DNA from: a virus
DNA: 39,904 bases
IMG/VR virus record: IMGVR_UViG_3300017746_003582
Coordinates: 1 to 39,904 of that record
Direction: 5' to 3' (one strand)
A program made the translations under genes and the position numbers. Numbering within the stretch: the first letter of the stretch is position 1; each line of letters starts with the position of its first letter. This document shows positions 38,034-39,904 of this stretch, piece after piece. Below the pieces are notes generated by a model. It saw nothing but the letters and a program-made list of their open reading frames with translations, ran no database searches and was not told where the DNA came from.

Positions 38034-39584
38034 TTAATCTGGTACATATGTTCCTAATAAGTTAACACTTGTACTTGAGTTAGTAGGCGTTGCTCTTAAT
38101 AATATATTACTGCCACTTACGACTGTAGTTAATGTTATTAAGTCTGCACCTGTAGTCGATAAACTACCATACACAGTTATTAAACTAGTTGTCCCGTCAT
38201 GTACTAATAATACTTCAAGTGCTTGATAACCTGTGTTATCTGACACTTTAATTGTATATTTTGCTGATCTATAAGTAGATGCGGCAAATGTATCAATCGT
38301 GGTGTTTGCACTCCCTACTGAGACTGCTGTTCTACTACTGTAGAAATCTTCTACTGATAGTGTTGTTGATGTTATGTTGTCAGCACTGACATTACCACGT
38401 GCTGTTAACGTTTTTCCTGTACCACAAAGTGTAACGTTAGCATTTAAACCAATGTTAACATCTGTCATTGTAGTTGTAAAGACACCTGCAGTTGTTGTAC
38501 CAGTATCTACTGAAATTAATCCGGCGCCTACGCCAGTTCCAAATCGTACATCGCCTGATGTAGATATATAATTGTTACCAGATACGTTGCCTGTTGCTGT
38601 TACTAAACCACTTGTTTTATTAAGTGTAAATGATGCTGATCCGCCGAATGCAGTACCGCCGTCATTGAACTGAATTTGTGTATCTGATCCAGCCGCATTT
38701 GAACCAAATGTTACTGCTTGTCCGTTTGCATAATAATAGTTGTCTGTTTTGACACCTAATGGCACAACATTACCTGTTGTAGTTAATACTCCGCCACCGG
38801 TCATTGAAAATACGTCAGCATTTCCTGCAACACCCATTGTTACTGATGCATCTGCTGAGTCTATAGATACATTTGAAGTACCATTGTTTATTGCATATTG
38901 GTTCCAGTCTGTAGAACCATCAAAAATAAATTGCCCACCGTCACCATTAGTTAAAGTTAGTGCGCCGTTTGATTCTTCTTGTATTAGAGCATCACCAAGG
39001 TATATAGTTTGCCCACCTAAATATAAATCTTTCCATCTGTTTACTGATGAACCTAAATCGTAAGTTATGTTTCCTGTAGGAAGAGTGTTTCCAGAAATAG
39101 TAACATTACCTGGTACTAACAATTCACCAGTCGCTGGTGTAAATGTAAATCCTGTATTACCAGTTAACGTTCCATTAGAATCAAAATAAACTTGTGAAGA
39201 TTCTGCATTCTGAGATGTACCAACTTCGATAAGAATACCATCGACAGTTAATGACCCTTCAATTTCAATTGCTTCTGAATACAATCCTTGAAAGTTATCT
39301 TCCAATACGAAATCATCACTAGAAGCAATGAAGTAAGGCATATTAGTGACAGAATTGGCTGCCTGCCCAGTAGCACCAAATGATAACCCACCTGAGCCAT
39401 CTGTGATAATACCTTGTCCGCTTGATCCGCCAGTAATTGTAACATTGCCGATCGCACCGAGATCAGATAGTCCAGCACTAACGTCTAAGTTAGTTGGTGT
39501 AACGTTACCTACGTTACTGACTATCTCAACTGGTGTTTCGGCTACTGAGAACCCGCCAACTGAATTGAAGGACCTAATTGCCAT
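38034..39584 (-). CDS. Repeat-built tail fibre / structural protein (516 aa)
   Basis: It starts MAIRSFNSVGGFSVAETPVE, common for proximal fibre pieces of marine phages. SDTQIQFNDGGTAFGGSASF and the NLTVNG/ITGNTG-like units are shared with the giant fibre. GNITYDLGSSVNRWKDLYLGG is a known fibre motif (RWKDLYL) placed at about 175. The C-terminal 110 residues (SVEDFYSSRTAVSVGSANTT, then KYTIKVSDNTGYQALEVLLVHDG) form a separate beta domain of the type that ends many marine phage fibres. It follows the partial gene upstream by 2 nt and belongs to one late transcript with it. Confidence 0.85.
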   Translation of the reverse strand: MAIRSFNSVGGFSVAETPVEIVSNVGNVTPTNLDVSAGLSDLGAIGNVTITGGSSGQGIITDGSGGLSFGATGQAANSVTNMPYFIASSDDFVLEDNFQGLYSEAIEIEGSLTVDGILIEVGTSQNAESSQVYFDSNGTLTGNTGFTFTPATGELLVPGNVTISGNTLPTGNITYDLGSSVNRWKDLYLGGQTIYLGDALIQEESNGALTLTNGDGGQFIFDGSTDWNQYAINNGTSNVSIDSADASVTMGVAGNADVFSMTGGGVLTTTGNVVPLGVKTDNYYYANGQAVTFGSNAAGSDTQIQFNDGGTAFGGSASFTLNKTSGLVTATGNVSGNNYISTSGDVRFGTGVGAGLISVDTGTTTAGVFTTTMTDVNIGLNANVTLCGTGKTLTARGNVSADNITSTTLSVEDFYSSRTAVSVGSANTTIDTFAASTYRSAKYTIKVSDNTGYQALEVLLVHDGTTSLITVYGSLSTTGADLITLTTVVSGSNILLRATPTNSSTSVNLLGTYVPD

Positions 39585-39586
39585 TA

Positions 39587-39904
39587 TTAAATAAACCTAT
39601 ATTGTGTTGTCCACACTGTTGAATCTGTCGCCGCTGGTGTTACCAACAATTCTAAATCTGCTCCATTTAACCCTACTGCTAATACTCCAGCAGATCCAGT
39701 TAAGAATGATTGACCATAAGTAACAAAGTCAACTGTTGATCCATCTGTCACAGAAAGTACTGATGCTACACTAACATTACCTGATGTTGCGTCTATTCCT
39801 TTTACTAAGAACTCTACGCCATTAACTCCAGAAACTGCAAAACTTGCAATTGCTTGTTGAGATGTAGATGTAGTAGTAACTGTTGCCGCCGCTAATGTTG
39901 AAAT
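39587..39904 (-). CDS. Structural/fibre protein, 3' part only (window edge)
   Basis: The reading frame enters from beyond the window and codes for 105 residues up to TAA 39589-39587. The visible part (TSTSQQAIASFAVSGVNGVE; KGIDATSGNVSVASVLSVTDG; ending DSTVWTTQYRFI) is a beta-domain resembling the C-terminal domain of the 516-aa fibre. The stop is 2 nt before the next ATG (TAATAATG), so the genes are translationally coupled. Confidence 0.8.
   Translation of the reverse strand: MSTLAAATVTTTSTSQQAIASFAVSGVNGVEFLVKGIDATSGNVSVASVLSVTDGSTVDFVTYGQSFLTGSAGVLAVGLNGADLELLVTPAATDSTVWTTQYRFI

Noticed and set aside
1-39904. CRISPR arrays, insertion sequences, integrase and attachment sites, photosystem genes
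   Set aside because: None was seen. Repeats are confined to fibre coding sequences, promoters and short hairpins.

Overview
The window looks like part of the genome of a tailed, T4-related marine myovirus (AT-rich; pelagiphage- or cyanophage-like). Three things support this. Late promoters of the T4 type (core TAAATA or TATAAATA) stand in front of most virion, lysis and late enzyme genes. T4-like gene families are present: nrdA/nrdB, glutaredoxin, a PAAR spike-tip protein and very long repeat-built tail fibres. There are also five tRNA genes with encoded CCA tails. No photosystem gene is present, so a cyanobacterial host is not specially favoured; the host cannot be named from the sequence.

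Layout. (1) 1-3256, plus strand: a repeat-built fibre gene and a LamG-like structural gene whose last 30 codons lie in another frame. (2) 3269-8726, minus strand: small early genes behind at least four nearly identical sigma70-type promoters with a GGGTA(CCC) operator-like element in the spacer. They are interleaved with a SleB-type lysis hydrolase, two tRNA-Arg genes, a DUF2693 protein behind a long structured leader RNA, and a metallophosphoesterase. (3) 8789-12401, both strands: an island of unusual enzymes (nucleotidyltransferase-like, HExxH peptidase-like, 2OG-Fe(II) oxygenase-like, PP-loop ATPase, degenerate phosphoesterase). (4) 12437-16505, plus: subtilisin-like protease, a small membrane protein, lipoprotein and cysteine-protease cassette, a second 2OG oxygenase and a GNAT protein. 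(5) 16481-18227, mostly minus: a chain of five very small ORFs, an outer-membrane beta-barrel protein and another small membrane protein. (6) 18267-22386: unknown and small membrane proteins, a mixed tRNA/mRNA operon (Thr, Ala, a 68-aa ORF, Leu, ferredoxin-NADP reductase), then a methyltransferase and a radical SAM enzyme. (7) 22388-33947, minus: peroxiredoxin, SGNH hydrolase, IscU, MetK, a 1081-aa structural protein, PAAR, an Sm-like protein, glutaredoxin, NrdB, NrdA and a conserved unknown. (8) 34040-39904, minus: three more repeat-built fibre genes, the last cut by the window edge.

How it fits together. NrdA/NrdB/glutaredoxin supply deoxynucleotides. MetK (SAM), IscU (Fe-S clusters) and the FNR-type reductase (low-potential electrons) could together support the radical SAM enzyme and the methyltransferase; this is inference. 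The most striking regulatory feature is that eight late genes have TAAATA 4-6 nt (six of them exactly 5 nt) before the ATG and no room for a ribosome-binding site. With T4 promoter geometry these transcripts would be leaderless. Most of them encode the accessory enzymes, whereas abundant structural and small membrane genes keep ordinary leaders with Shine-Dalgarno sites.
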